A stretch of DNA of 64,000 bases from Aminobacter aminovorans (GCF_900445235.1 NZ_UFSM01000003.1:62001-126000), one strand, 5' to 3'; positions 25,740 through 35,239 are shown, counted from the stretch's first letter. Notes: generated by a model not told the origin, from the sequence alone. Translations and numbers: made by a program.

Positions 25740-25988
25740 ACTCAAGACTCGCTGATGAAACGTCCCCCGAGCAATAGGAAGCGAGTGGTTAACAGTTCCT
25801 TCCAGCTTTCTGCTTTGTGATCCGGAAGGGCCAATTCGCAACACCGGAACCAAGTCATTCTGCGTTTGTTAGACGAGTGTACGACTACAGCCGACACCAA
25901 CGGATGATTGTGGAGTTCGCACGCCGGGTGTTTGCAAGCCCTTGTTCCGCTGTGCTAACTTTACGTCATGCGGTAAGGAGATGCGGAC

Positions 25989-27752
25989 TTGTACCGCTTT
26001 TGGAATTGGTTTGCGTATCCGAAGGCTGGGGGCAAAAGAGGCGGAGGGCCCAGGCCCTCGAACCTCTCCATGGACCGCGATGCCCGCCTTGCAAGCTTCC
26101 TCGCAAACACCACCGATCTTGTTTCATTCTATGACCACGATTTCCGGCTGACCGACTGCTCGGTCAGGCTGAAGAGCATTCGCGGAAATGCCATGACCGC
26201 AGGTGCCATGGCCTGGGAGATTTACCCAAACTTTGGCGAGAACGAGCTTCGCGCAGCAATGCAGCTTGCTGCGCGCGATGGTTCATCGACGCAAATCAAG
26301 CTCAAGGCGCTGTCAGGTCAGCCAACGGGAGCGATCTTTTGCTTTGGAATGGCTGATGGCGTCGGCATCATCGAGACTGCTGAAACTGCGCAGGACGGCC
26401 GCGCGGCCACCGAGGAAGCGGATCGCGTGAAGTTGCTGCAGCATCAGGCGACGCACGACGCGCTGACCGGATTGCAGAACCGCCGCCGCTTCAGCGAGCG
26501 CCTGGACGAGGTCCTGGCGGAAAGCGGCGATTCCCGGGACAAGTCGGCCCTGCTGCAGATCGACCTCGACGATTTCAAATCGGTCAATGACACGCTTGGC
26601 CACGGCACCGGCGACACCTTGCTGCAGCTTGCAGCAAACAGGATCCGCGGCGCGCTGCAGGACGGCGACGCTGCCTACAGATACGCCGGCGACGAGTTCG
26701 CGGTCATCCAGGCGGGCAAGCAACAGCCCATGGCGGCCGAACGGCTGGCGCAGGCGATTGTCGATGCCTTCAAGGCGCCCTTCGTCATCAACGACATACC
26801 GCTTTTCGTCGGCGCCAGCGTCGGCATTGCTTTCGGCCCCCAGCACGGGGTCGAGAGCGAAGAACTGATGAAAGCGGCCGACATCGCCCTTTACGCGGCC
26901 AAGCGCGACGGCCGCGGCTGCGCACGCACGTTCAACCGCTCGATGATGCTGCTGCTGGAGCAGCGGGAGAATCTGCGGCGAAGCCTGCGCATGGCCCTGG
27001 AGCGACAGGAGCTCTACCTTGAATACCAGCCGCTCATTCGCCCGCCATCGACAGTGATCGGCTTCGAGGCGCTGCTGAGATGGCATCATCCCGAGGTTGG
27101 CCTCATTCCGCCGAACGTGTTCATACCGATTGCCGAAGCCGACGGCTTGATGGACGACATCGGCCGCTGGGTGCTCGAGGAAGCCTGCCGACAGGCAATG
27201 ACCTGGCCACCCTCGCTGAACGTCGCGGTAAACCTGTCACCGGCGCAGTTCCTGAGCGGCTCGCTCACCGACACCGTGGCCCAGATCATCGACAAGGTCG
27301 GCATCCGCGCCGACCGCGTCGAGCTCGAGATCACCGAAACGGTGCTTCTGGAGCAGACAGTCGACAATCTCGACACGCTTAATACGCTCAATGTCCTGGG
27401 CATCCGGATTTCGCTCGACGACTTCGGCACGCACTACTCGTCGCTGAGCTATCTCAAGAATTTCCCCTTCGATACGCTGAAGATCGACCAGTATTTCATC
27501 AAGGACCTGGTTGCCGACCGCAAGAGCCAGGCGATCGTCCGATCCGTCATGAGCCTGGCACACGGCCTGGGCATCAGCGTCACCGCGGAGGGGGTCGAAA
27601 CAGCCGGCCAGGCAAACTGGCTGATCGAAGAGGGCTGTGATTGCTTGCAGGGCAACTTCCTTGGGCGACCGATGGGGGCGGACGCGACGGGTGAGTTTGC
27701 GGACCGCCCGCTGGCGGAAGAAAAAGCGCCGCAAGCACAAGATCGATCATGA
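25989..27752 (+). CDS. GGDEF-EAL protein (c-di-GMP cyclase/phosphodiesterase)
   Basis: 587 residues from a TTG at 25989, eight bases after AAGGAG; an ATG at 25981 is in another frame. An N-terminal PAS-like region (about 25-130) precedes a GGDEF domain (about 150-310) with HDALTGLQNRRRF and a variant AGDEF site starting at residue 233. The EAL domain (about 330-575) has EAL at 360-362 in EALLRWHHPE, ITETVLLE, DDFGTHYSSLSYLK and GVETAGQ, so it looks catalytically competent. AGDEF sites are active in some proteins. No membrane segment is evident. It leads the colinear signalling cluster running to 32889. Confidence 0.9.
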   Translation: MYRFWNWFAYPKAGGKRGGGPRPSNLSMDRDARLASFLANTTDLVSFYDHDFRLTDCSVRLKSIRGNAMTAGAMAWEIYPNFGENELRAAMQLAARDGSSTQIKLKALSGQPTGAIFCFGMADGVGIIETAETAQDGRAATEEADRVKLLQHQATHDALTGLQNRRRFSERLDEVLAESGDSRDKSALLQIDLDDFKSVNDTLGHGTGDTLLQLAANRIRGALQDGDAAYRYAGDEFAVIQAGKQQPMAAERLAQAIVDAFKAPFVINDIPLFVGASVGIAFGPQHGVESEELMKAADIALYAAKRDGRGCARTFNRSMMLLLEQRENLRRSLRMALERQELYLEYQPLIRPPSTVIGFEALLRWHHPEVGLIPPNVFIPIAEADGLMDDIGRWVLEEACRQAMTWPPSLNVAVNLSPAQFLSGSLTDTVAQIIDKVGIRADRVELEITETVLLEQTVDNLDTLNTLNVLGIRISLDDFGTHYSSLSYLKNFPFDTLKIDQYFIKDLVADRKSQAIVRSVMSLAHGLGISVTAEGVETAGQANWLIEEGCDCLQGNFLGRPMGADATGEFADRPLAEEKAPQAQDRS

Positions 27753-27900
27753 CGTCAGGCAACACCCTGCAAGCTTGCCTCGACGGGGCAAGCGAACAAG
27801 GCCATACATACGGATAGTGTCAGGGCCGACCGACTTCCGGCCGGACACCTCAAACAAGCCGCGCGGCGCTGCTGCTCGGCCAGAACGGCAAGAGGGTGAC

Positions 27901-28416
27901 ATGCCTACCAAAGATGCGAATGCGGAACCAAGTTTTCGCACAATGATCCAGGTCGACATGGAGATCGCATCTTTCCTTTCGAATTGGGCGCATTGCGACT
28001 ACATTTCGAGTTATCTGGCGCGTACGATCAGCCATAACAGGCCCGACTCCGTTCTGTTTTCAAATCTCTTTTCATCCGCATTGAATGAATTGCTGGAGGT
28101 CACTTTCAGGACACGCCACTCTGGGGGAGCGCTCGAATGCAGGCTGTCTCGCCTCGGCGAGACCGACCGGATCGAGTTGACGTTTGCCTGCAGCCGGGAA
28201 GAGCACGCCTTCCTGGAGTCTGCGGTTGCGCGGGTCCAGGGAGCCGATCGGCAGGCGCGCTACCTGAGCTCGCTTTCAGGCGATGTCGCACCCAGCCGCG
28301 ACATGATGCTTCTCGAACTGACCGTCAACTACAACGCCACGCTTCGGCTTGAAGAGGTTGATGCCGATACGGTCACGATCGTCGTCGACCTTCCGCTCGG
28401 GGGCCTGGCAAATTGA
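27901..28416 (+). CDS. GHKL-like regulatory protein with degenerate ATP site
   Basis: 171 residues from the ATG at 27901. It resembles the 185-residue protein at 31974-32531 in size and order of motifs. The N-box-like sequence SSALNELLEVTFRTRHSGG (about residues 60-80) recalls the NEL-x-EN motif of GHKL ATPases, but no GxGLG lid is visible, where the sequence instead reads PSRDMMLLELTVNYN. It may therefore bind a partner without phosphorylating it. Its stop overlaps the TTG start of the STAS-methyltransferase gene, so the two are coupled. Function is inferred from the cluster. Confidence 0.55.
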   Translation: MPTKDANAEPSFRTMIQVDMEIASFLSNWAHCDYISSYLARTISHNRPDSVLFSNLFSSALNELLEVTFRTRHSGGALECRLSRLGETDRIELTFACSREEHAFLESAVARVQGADRQARYLSSLSGDVAPSRDMMLLELTVNYNATLRLEEVDADTVTIVVDLPLGGLAN

Positions 28417-29603
28417 CTGCACACCCGGCCCCATCCAGCATCTCAGGGCGCTTCAAGGCGCATTTTGACCTGAACAACCAGGAATTTTCGATTGCCGGCT
28501 CGGTGCGCCCGCAAACGATCGACGAGCTTGCGCCGAGCCTGGCGCTGCTGAAGGAGTCGATCGAAAGCGTCCGCGGCGTGCTTTACATCAACGTCAGACG
28601 CCTCGCGCAGATGAACAACACTGCGTTTCATGCCTTTTCCCGTGTCATCATCGACGCATGCCGGGTCAGGCCGGACCTGAGGTTCATCGTTATCACCTCA
28701 AGCGTCGTCGGGTGGACGACACGCAAGTTCGGTCGGCTCAGCAAGATCGAGCCCGGCATCACCGTCGAGGAATATGACAGCGAGTTCTATCCCGGGCAGA
28801 GCTTCCTCGAAGAGGGTGGGTTCATCCCCATCCTGCGCACCCAGACCAAGATGACCTGGCGGCACGAGCGCTCGATCCTGCCGCGCCACGGCATGCGTCC
28901 GGGCATCGTCATGGCCGATATCTGCTGCGGCATCGGCGATTTCGCCGTGCTGGTCCAGAAGGAGTTCGAGCCGTCGCGGATCGTCGCCCTCGATCACTCC
29001 AAATCGAGCCTGGCCTATGCGAGGAACGTCGCCAGCGAGTTCGCCATCACAGGCATAGAGTATACCTATGGCGACGCCTCCGAGATGCTGCTCGATGACG
29101 ACCAGTTCGATCTCGTCACCTGCCGGCACTCGCTGCAGATCTTCAATCGTCCGGCGCAGATCCTCAAGGAGCTGTTCCGGATCTGCAAACCGGGAGGCCG
29201 GGTCTACATCACCAATGAGAAGAACTCTCATTGTCTGGGTGAGCCACGCGCCGAAAGCATCCGCTGGACCTACAACGAGGTGGCAAAGCTGTTCGAACAC
29301 TTCGACATGGATGTCGAGCTCGGCCCCAAAAGCCGGCGCTACCTGGCCGATGCCGGCTTTGACGACATCCGCGTCGAACAGTTCATGGTGACCAATCTCG
29401 ACGGCGACCCAAAGGACTTTGCCGACATGATCGCGGCATGGGAAGAGGTCTATGCCGGTGACATGGCGGTCAAGCGCGGCGATTCCGGCGAGTTCATCAA
29501 GCAGTTCAGGCAAGGTTTCAAGGATCACATCTCGGCTGCCCTCCACCCGAAGGGATACGCAGGCTGGCCCATCTGGGCTGCCTCGGGGCAGAAGCCGCTA
29601 TGA
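28413..29603 (+). CDS. STAS-like domain fused to a SAM-dependent methyltransferase
   Basis: 396 residues from a TTG that overlaps the previous stop (TTGA). Residues about 15-120 form a STAS-like domain colinear with the stand-alone STAS protein at 32551: YINVRRLAQMNNTAF aligns with [14 protein letters not shown]. At the usual phosphorylation position the serine is replaced by Asn69, with Thr70 next to it. Residues about 150-390 are a class I methyltransferase: motif I MADICCGIGDFAVLV, an acidic post-II region IVALDHSKSSLAYAR, and FDLVTCRHSLQIFNRPAQILKELFRICKPGGRVYI split across two motifs. The C-terminal half is UbiE-like. The methyl acceptor is unknown. The stop overlaps the phosphatase start (ATGA). 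Confidence 0.75.
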   Translation: MTAHPAPSSISGRFKAHFDLNNQEFSIAGSVRPQTIDELAPSLALLKESIESVRGVLYINVRRLAQMNNTAFHAFSRVIIDACRVRPDLRFIVITSSVVGWTTRKFGRLSKIEPGITVEEYDSEFYPGQSFLEEGGFIPILRTQTKMTWRHERSILPRHGMRPGIVMADICCGIGDFAVLVQKEFEPSRIVALDHSKSSLAYARNVASEFAITGIEYTYGDASEMLLDDDQFDLVTCRHSLQIFNRPAQILKELFRICKPGGRVYITNEKNSHCLGEPRAESIRWTYNEVAKLFEHFDMDVELGPKSRRYLADAGFDDIRVEQFMVTNLDGDPKDFADMIAAWEEVYAGDMAVKRGDSGEFIKQFRQGFKDHISAALHPKGYAGWPIWAASGQKPL

Positions 29604-31969
29604 GCACGGATATGCAGGACACCCCACGTTTCGGACTGCATTCCTTCCGCGCGAAGTTCGTGCTGGTTGTGGGCGGAGCCGTCCTGTTCGACCTTTTGAT
29701 GAGCGGTGGCCTGGCGCTGTGGAACGTGCAGCGGCTGTCGAAAGACGCAACCTCCGAGGTTGGCGCTGGCCTGACGACGGCAAACCAGGAGTATATCCGC
29801 TCCTATGCCGAGTCGACGGCGTCGCGGGTCGACCTGTTGCTCGACCGGGTCCATGCCGACGTCAAGACACTGGCCGGCGTGATTCAAGGTCAGATCGACG
29901 ACCCCGACCGACAAAAACAGGTCGGCGCCACGCTGGCGAACCAGGCAGCGGCCTCTGTTCAGGTGGTCTACGACACCAAGGGACAGTGGGCGCAGAACCT
30001 GCCCGGCGCACCGTCCGTGGTCAGTGTCTGGGGCTATCTGCTTGGCCCCGACCACAAGCCGCTGCCGGCCGTCCAGGAAGAGATCGAAAACAGCGCGGTG
30101 CTTGACCTCGTCGCACCGAGCCTGCTGACCAGCGGTTCGTCAAAGCTGCAGATGTATTACATCGGCCCGAAGGAGCGGCCAATCTTCAGGACGGCGCCCT
30201 ATACGGACCAGGCCCAGACTTTCGATCGCCTCTATCCCGGCCATAACAGTTCGGAGTTCTGGGAGTTCTTCTTCCCCGGCATCTATGGCTCGTGGCAGCA
30301 ATGGGCACGCGATCCGGCGTCGCGTTTCATCCCGGACAACGACATCACCCAGACCGCCCCCTACACCGACGCGATTACCGGCAAGCTGATCGTCAGCTTC
30401 TTCCATCCGCTATGGACGCGCGACCGCACGGGCGTCGCAGGTGCCGCCGGCGCCGATATCACCCTCGACCAGCTCGCCGAGATCGTCGAGAACGTCAAGA
30501 TCGCCGATACAGGATTCGGCTTCCTGACGATGCCGAACGGCAACGTGGTGGCCATCAATGCGAAGAGCGAAGCGACGATCGGCCTGGTTTCTTCGAATCA
30601 AAAGGGTACGGACGGGGTCACCGGCCTCGAACGCTCGCTGCGCTCCAGCACCCAGCCGGCCATCGCGACGCTCGACCTCAACAGCGGCAATGACGGCGTC
30701 ATCCAGCATGTCCTGCTGCAGGAGGACGGCGAAAACGTTCCCTACATCGTCGTCCTCAAGGGGCTGAAGCCAACCAATCTCTGGAGCACCGGCCCCATCG
30801 AAAAACAGGCGATGTCGGTTGGCATCGTCGTGCCCGAGCGCGAGATCTATGCTGCCTTGTTTGCGGCGCAGGACAGCATTTCGAAGGCGACGAACCGGAT
30901 CCTGCTCTATCAGCTCCTGGCTATCATCGTTTCGCTGATGATCGTTTTTGCCGCGGTGTTTGGCCTGTCCAAGCGCATCACGGCAGGTCTGAGTGCACTT
31001 GCTGCTGGTGCCCGCCGGCTCCAGGCAAAAGACTATTCCGTCCGCGTCAACATCCCGTCCAAGGACGAGGTCGGCGAGGTCGGCGTGGCTTTCAACCGCA
31101 TGGCCGAGCAGATCAGCTTCCACACCGAGAACCTTGAACAGCTGGTCGATGAACGCACCAGGGATCTCGAAGACGCCAACGTCGAAATCTCTTCGCTCAA
31201 CGAAAAGCTGCGCAGCGAAAACGTGCGATTGGGCGCCGAACTCGATGTCGCGCGCCAGATACAGATGATGGTGCTGCCCAAGCCGCGCGAACTGGCGCTG
31301 ATCCCGGGCATCGAGATCGCCGCCTACATGCGGCCGGCAGATGAAGTCGGCGGCGACTATTACGATGTCCTGCAGGATGGGCATCGCCTCAAGATCGGCA
31401 TTGGCGACGTCACCGGACACGGCCTTGAAAGCGGCGTGCTGATGCTGATGGTGCAATCAGTCGCGCGCGCGCTCCAGGAGACTGGCGAAGACAATCCCCG
31501 GCAGTTCCTCGACCGGCTGAACCGCGCCATCTTCAAGAACCTGGAGCGCACCAATTCCGACAAGCACCTGTCGCTCGCGTTCCTTGACTATGAAGACGAG
31601 CGTCTCGTTCTGTCAGGCCAGCATGAAGAGGTTCTGGTTGTCCGCGCCGGGGGTAACGTCGAACGGATCGACACGCTCGACCTTGGCCTGCCGGTCGGTC
31701 TCGAGCGCGACATCTCGCCTTTCGTCGCGACCCGCAACATCCCGTTCAGCAGCGGCGACGTCATCGTGCTTCACACCGACGGCGTGACGGAGGCGGAAGG
31801 ATCAGGCGGCAAGCTGTTTGGTCTCGACCGGCTCAGCGAAAGCGCACGGTCGCGCTATGGCGGCAGCGCCGAAGAGATCAAGACGGGAATTGTCGACGAC
31901 CTGATGGCATATATCGGCACACGGAAGATACACGACGATATTACACTCGTCGTCATGAGGCACAGGTGA
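29600..31969 (+). CDS. Membrane SpoIIE/PP2C phosphatase with extracytoplasmic sensor and HAMP domain
   Basis: 789 residues. A first membrane helix (about 14-36, FVLVVGGAVLFDLLMSGGLAL) and a second (about 432-455, LLAIIVSLMIVFAAVFG) flank a large dCache-like sensor. A HAMP segment and coiled coil follow, then a SpoIIE/PP2C domain (about 560-789) with the metal-binding aspartates in DEVGGDYYDV, GDVTGHG, LHTDGVTEAEG and HDDITLVV. This is the SiaA/RsbU architecture: an external signal controls dephosphorylation of a STAS antagonist. Two GHKL-like genes and two STAS domains lie in the same operon, four bases separating it from the next gene. Confidence 0.88.
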   Translation: MSTDMQDTPRFGLHSFRAKFVLVVGGAVLFDLLMSGGLALWNVQRLSKDATSEVGAGLTTANQEYIRSYAESTASRVDLLLDRVHADVKTLAGVIQGQIDDPDRQKQVGATLANQAAASVQVVYDTKGQWAQNLPGAPSVVSVWGYLLGPDHKPLPAVQEEIENSAVLDLVAPSLLTSGSSKLQMYYIGPKERPIFRTAPYTDQAQTFDRLYPGHNSSEFWEFFFPGIYGSWQQWARDPASRFIPDNDITQTAPYTDAITGKLIVSFFHPLWTRDRTGVAGAAGADITLDQLAEIVENVKIADTGFGFLTMPNGNVVAINAKSEATIGLVSSNQKGTDGVTGLERSLRSSTQPAIATLDLNSGNDGVIQHVLLQEDGENVPYIVVLKGLKPTNLWSTGPIEKQAMSVGIVVPEREIYAALFAAQDSISKATNRILLYQLLAIIVSLMIVFAAVFGLSKRITAGLSALAAGARRLQAKDYSVRVNIPSKDEVGEVGVAFNRMAEQISFHTENLEQLVDERTRDLEDANVEISSLNEKLRSENVRLGAELDVARQIQMMVLPKPRELALIPGIEIAAYMRPADEVGGDYYDVLQDGHRLKIGIGDVTGHGLESGVLMLMVQSVARALQETGEDNPRQFLDRLNRAIFKNLERTNSDKHLSLAFLDYEDERLVLSGQHEEVLVVRAGGNVERIDTLDLGLPVGLERDISPFVATRNIPFSSGDVIVLHTDGVTEAEGSGGKLFGLDRLSESARSRYGGSAEEIKTGIVDDLMAYIGTRKIHDDITLVVMRHR

Positions 31970-31973
31970 GCAC

Positions 31974-32531
31974 ATGACAACTATGTATGGACCGGCCGAC
32001 ATTGCGATGGGCATGCGCGACAACATCAGCCGCGTCAGATTGTTTGACGGGCCGTTGGACCTGAAATGGCACCACTGCGCAACGACTTCGGACTTCATCG
32101 CCGATCTTTTCGCGCTGCCCTTCCACGCGTCACGAAACGACTACAAGGAAGTGCGCCACAGCATCGGATACCTGGTCAACGAGCTGATCGAGAACGCGGT
32201 GAAGTTTCGTGAGCCGGGCGAGATCATCGTCGAAGCATCGATGGATTCCGATAATTTCAAGGTGAAGGTTTCGAACATCGTTGCCGACAAGACCGCGGTG
32301 ACGTTTCAGAAGCTTCTCTCCCAGATTACCATAGGCGATCCGGGCGACCTGTTGATCCAGCAGATCGAGGCAAATGCCGCCGATCCCGATGCTACGGGCT
32401 CAGGGCTTGGATTGCTGACGTTGATGAGCGACTATGGCGCCCGACTGGCATGGATCTTCAGCCCGGTTGAATCCAGCAACCGGGTTCACGTCGAAACCTA
32501 CGCCACGATCCCGATCTCGCAGGCTCACTAA
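31974..32531 (+). CDS. GHKL-type ATP-binding regulator (slr1658-like; candidate STAS kinase)
   Basis: 185 residues. The N-box [14 protein letters not shown] (about residues 62-76) and a lid sequence [16 protein letters not shown] (about 139-154) mark a histidine-kinase-like ATPase fold related to anti-sigma-factor kinases and the slr1658-type regulators. Unlike the protein at 27901, both ATP-site motifs are present. In partner-switch systems such a protein phosphorylates the STAS protein and the PP2C enzyme reverses it. It is 4 bases behind the phosphatase gene and 19 before the STAS gene. Confidence 0.7.
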   Translation: MTTMYGPADIAMGMRDNISRVRLFDGPLDLKWHHCATTSDFIADLFALPFHASRNDYKEVRHSIGYLVNELIENAVKFREPGEIIVEASMDSDNFKVKVSNIVADKTAVTFQKLLSQITIGDPGDLLIQQIEANAADPDATGSGLGLLTLMSDYGARLAWIFSPVESSNRVHVETYATIPISQAH

Positions 32532-32550
32532 GGAAAGAACGAAGGCGCCC

Positions 32551-32889
32551 ATGGAAGTAAGAACCGATGACTATCGCGTCTGGACCGAAAACAGCGATGT
32601 CTATTTCGATGGCTCCATGCGGCTTTCCGGCTCGGAAGCTTACGCGCCGGTACTGGCGGTGATGACGGCAATTCTCGCCGAAAAGCCTGAAACCATGACG
32701 CTCAACCTGACCGACCTCGAGTTTCTCAACTCATCCGGTATCAACCTTCTGGCAAAGTTTACCATCGAGGTGCGCAAGCACCCCGACGTGCAGCTCATCG
32801 TGCGCGGCAGTTCCGAGATACCCTGGCAGTCCAAGTCGCTGCCAAATCTGAAAAAGCTGCATCCGGCGCTGGTCCTGCAGATCGACTGA
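32551..32889 (+). CDS. STAS-like antagonist protein (slr1659-like)
   Basis: 112 residues from the ATG at 32551. The core [21 protein letters not shown] matches the SpoIIAA-type switch helix; Ser61 in NSSG occupies the position usually phosphorylated. It is the last gene of the cluster and is followed by a strong terminator. It should be the substrate of the GHKL protein at 31974 and the PP2C enzyme at 29600. Its downstream partner, possibly the GGDEF-EAL protein or the methyltransferase, cannot be read from the sequence. Confidence 0.75.
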   Translation: MEVRTDDYRVWTENSDVYFDGSMRLSGSEAYAPVLAVMTAILAEKPETMTLNLTDLEFLNSSGINLLAKFTIEVRKHPDVQLIVRGSSEIPWQSKSLPNLKKLHPALVLQID

Positions 32890-32928
32890 ATCTCCGAGCA
32901 GCATGTAACGTCCGCAAAGCCGGACAGC

Positions 32929-32964
32929 AAAAAAGCCGCGGCATCGATGCCGCGGCTTTCTTTT
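32929..32964. terminator. Bidirectional rho-independent terminator
   Basis: AAAGCCGCGGCAT and ATGCCGCGGCTTT (32932-32944 and 32947-32959) form a 13-bp perfect stem with A/T tracts on both sides. It separates the signalling cluster from the convergent esterase gene. Confidence 0.9.
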
Positions 32965-32981
32965 CAAGACACGCCATCCGC

Positions 32982-35177
32982 TCAGTTGATGGCTGCGATG
33001 TTGCCCAGGCGGATGAACAGCGTTTCACCCGAGGAATCGTCGACGCCATCATTGTCGGTGACGACGAAGGCTTCGCCTGACGCATCGATGGCAAAGCCCT
33101 CGACCTTGTCGACGACGTAGCCGTTGGTGGCCGCCTTGAGATCGGGCACGAGATCCCGCACCAGGATCTTTGCCACCACCGGCAGCTCGCCGCCCAGCTT
33201 GACCGGCTTGAAGCCATCGAGCGCCACCGAATAAAGGCGCTTGTTGACGGCATCCTGACCGACCAGGTTGTCTCGTTCGACGACGAAGAGCTTGCCGTCA
33301 TGGGCAGTGATTTCCGACAGGCCGACCCAGCCCTTGTCGGTCGCATCAAGAGCATAGCGTACCGCCGACCATTCCTTGTCCTTGGGCTTGTAGGCAAGAA
33401 GCTTGACCTGGCCCTTGGGATCGTCGGCCCATTCACGCTGGATTGCCATGACCAGAGTGAGGTCGTCGCCTTCGCCGACCGTGGTGATGCCCTCCAGGCC
33501 GAAACGGGTCTCATGCGCCAGCAGCTCCGCCGGGAACGCGATCTCGTCCTTGATCTCGCCCTTGGCGTTAACGTTGAAAATGGCGTGCGGGGTCAGCTTG
33601 TCGGTGCGGCCTTCGGAGGCGAGCCAGAAGCCACCCTTGCCGTCGGGTGCCAGGCCTTCGAGATCGAGCTTCTGCGCCGGCTTGCCATCACGTGTGACGA
33701 TGGTCTTTGCGGTGATCAGGGCAGGGGTCTTGGTGGTGTCGAGGGTGAAGATCGCCGGCGCCGAGCGGTAGACCGAGTCCGACACCGCATAAAGCTTCCC
33801 GGCTTCCTTGGGATCGGCGGCGAGGCCCGAGAGAGCGCCCCAGCCGAGCGGCGTGCCGTCGTCATTGGAAGCTGCCACGATCTGCGGATAGACGGCTGCA
33901 CCTTCGCCGAGTTCATAGACCATGACATGCGAACGGGCGAGGCCGTCCTCGACGAGGTCCGTCTCGTTGGCGGTGACCAGCAGGTTGCGCTGCGGGATGG
34001 CAACGAGGCCCTCCGGTCCGATACCCGAGGGCAGGAGCTGGACGAATTCAGGCTCCTTGCCGGTGTCCTTGTAGACGCCGATCAGCGACGCGCGTTCGGC
34101 GGCAACGAAGATGTATTTCTGATCGCCGAACTGGGCGAACTCCAGGCCTTCCGGCTCGATGCCCTTCTTGTTGCGGGCATCGGGATAGTGGCCGGCGGCG
34201 GCCGCCTGGTATTCGAAGGCGGGTCCGGACTCGTAGAGCACTTCGCCTGATTTGGAGAAGATGGTGAAGCCGCGCGCACCGCCCTTGTAGTCGCCTTCAT
34301 TGGCAACGACGAGACGATCATTGTCGAGCCATTTCACCGCATCGGGTTCGCGAGGTGCGTTCTCGACCTTGCCGGTGAAGCTGAGCGCGCCGTCCTTCTT
34401 GGTGTCGACGTTCTCGAGTGTCACGTCACCAGCCGAAAAATGCGCGACGATCTTCCCCGAGGCGGCTTCGACGATGGCGATGTGGTTGTTTTCCTGCAGC
34501 GTGACGGCGATCTCGCCGGCTTCGTTGAAGGCGACGAACTCCGGCTCCGGATCTTCCGGCGAAACCGCTGCGATGCCGGTCAGGTCGACCGTCCTGATCG
34601 AAGCGCAGTCCACCCAACCGTCCTTAAGAGACACGATCTTGAGGTTGCCGGCGGGCAGTTGCGGCAGGGCGCCTTCGTTCAGCTCTTCGTCGCGCTCGTT
34701 TTCGATGGCAATGGCGAGGAACTTTCCATCCTTGCTCAGCGCCACGGAGTCGGGCTGGCCGCCGAGATCGCAGGAGGCCTCGATCGCCTTGGAGGCGAGG
34801 TCGATGATGGTCAGATTGCCCGAGGGCTCTTGCTTGTTCTTCGAGGTGTTGACGCCGGCGAAGACCTTGCCGCCCAGCACCGTGACGGAGGTCGGCTCGC
34901 CTTCGATCTTGACGATGCCGGCGGCCTTCGGTGCCTTGGCGTCGGTGATGTCGATGAAGCCGACTGCGCCGAGCGGGCTGTCGGAATAGACCAGCGTCAT
35001 GCCATCTTCGGACGCGGCGATGATTTCAGACGACGTCAGGGTTGCGGCGTCTACGCCAGCCGGCAGATTGGTCGCGACCGGAAAGGTGGCGATCCGGTTG
35101 AAAGCCTGGTCGGCATAAGCAGGGAAGACTGCGGACGCCGCCAGCGCGGACGTCAAAAGCAGGAGCTTGCGTGACAT
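32982..35177 (-). CDS. Secreted esterase-like/phytase-family beta-propeller protein
   Basis: 731 residues with a Sec signal peptide (LLLLTSALAASAVFPAYA, cleaved after AYA). The N-terminal half (about 25-400) is a repeat-rich propeller of the kind found in choice-of-anchor-I/LVIVD proteins (FIDITDAKAPKAAGIVKIEG, NLTIIDLASKAI). The C-terminal half (about 405-725) resembles the 'esterase-like activity of phytase' family (GWGALSGLAADPKEAGKLYA, DLEGLAPDGKGGFWLASEGR, RFGLEGITT, VDKVEGFAID). It probably hydrolyses phosphoesters in the periplasm. A triple Pho box lies about 63 bases upstream of the start, strong support for phosphate-starvation control. Catalytic activity itself is inferred. Confidence 0.82.
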   Translation of the reverse strand: MSRKLLLLTSALAASAVFPAYADQAFNRIATFPVATNLPAGVDAATLTSSEIIAASEDGMTLVYSDSPLGAVGFIDITDAKAPKAAGIVKIEGEPTSVTVLGGKVFAGVNTSKNKQEPSGNLTIIDLASKAIEASCDLGGQPDSVALSKDGKFLAIAIENERDEELNEGALPQLPAGNLKIVSLKDGWVDCASIRTVDLTGIAAVSPEDPEPEFVAFNEAGEIAVTLQENNHIAIVEAASGKIVAHFSAGDVTLENVDTKKDGALSFTGKVENAPREPDAVKWLDNDRLVVANEGDYKGGARGFTIFSKSGEVLYESGPAFEYQAAAAGHYPDARNKKGIEPEGLEFAQFGDQKYIFVAAERASLIGVYKDTGKEPEFVQLLPSGIGPEGLVAIPQRNLLVTANETDLVEDGLARSHVMVYELGEGAAVYPQIVAASNDDGTPLGWGALSGLAADPKEAGKLYAVSDSVYRSAPAIFTLDTTKTPALITAKTIVTRDGKPAQKLDLEGLAPDGKGGFWLASEGRTDKLTPHAIFNVNAKGEIKDEIAFPAELLAHETRFGLEGITTVGEGDDLTLVMAIQREWADDPKGQVKLLAYKPKDKEWSAVRYALDATDKGWVGLSEITAHDGKLFVVERDNLVGQDAVNKRLYSVALDGFKPVKLGGELPVVAKILVRDLVPDLKAATNGYVVDKVEGFAIDASGEAFVVTDNDGVDDSSGETLFIRLGNIAAIN

Positions 35178-35239
35178 GGGAAACCTCTTTGCCTGAACGG
35201 AATTGCGGTCTTCGTTTGGGGCAATGAGATTTCAGCGCG

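Noticed and set aside
25942..26151. Alternative start ATG at 25981 in a different frame
   Set aside because: It leads only to a 57-codon frame without protein features; the TTG at 25989 opens the GGDEF-EAL frame with good ribosome-site spacing.
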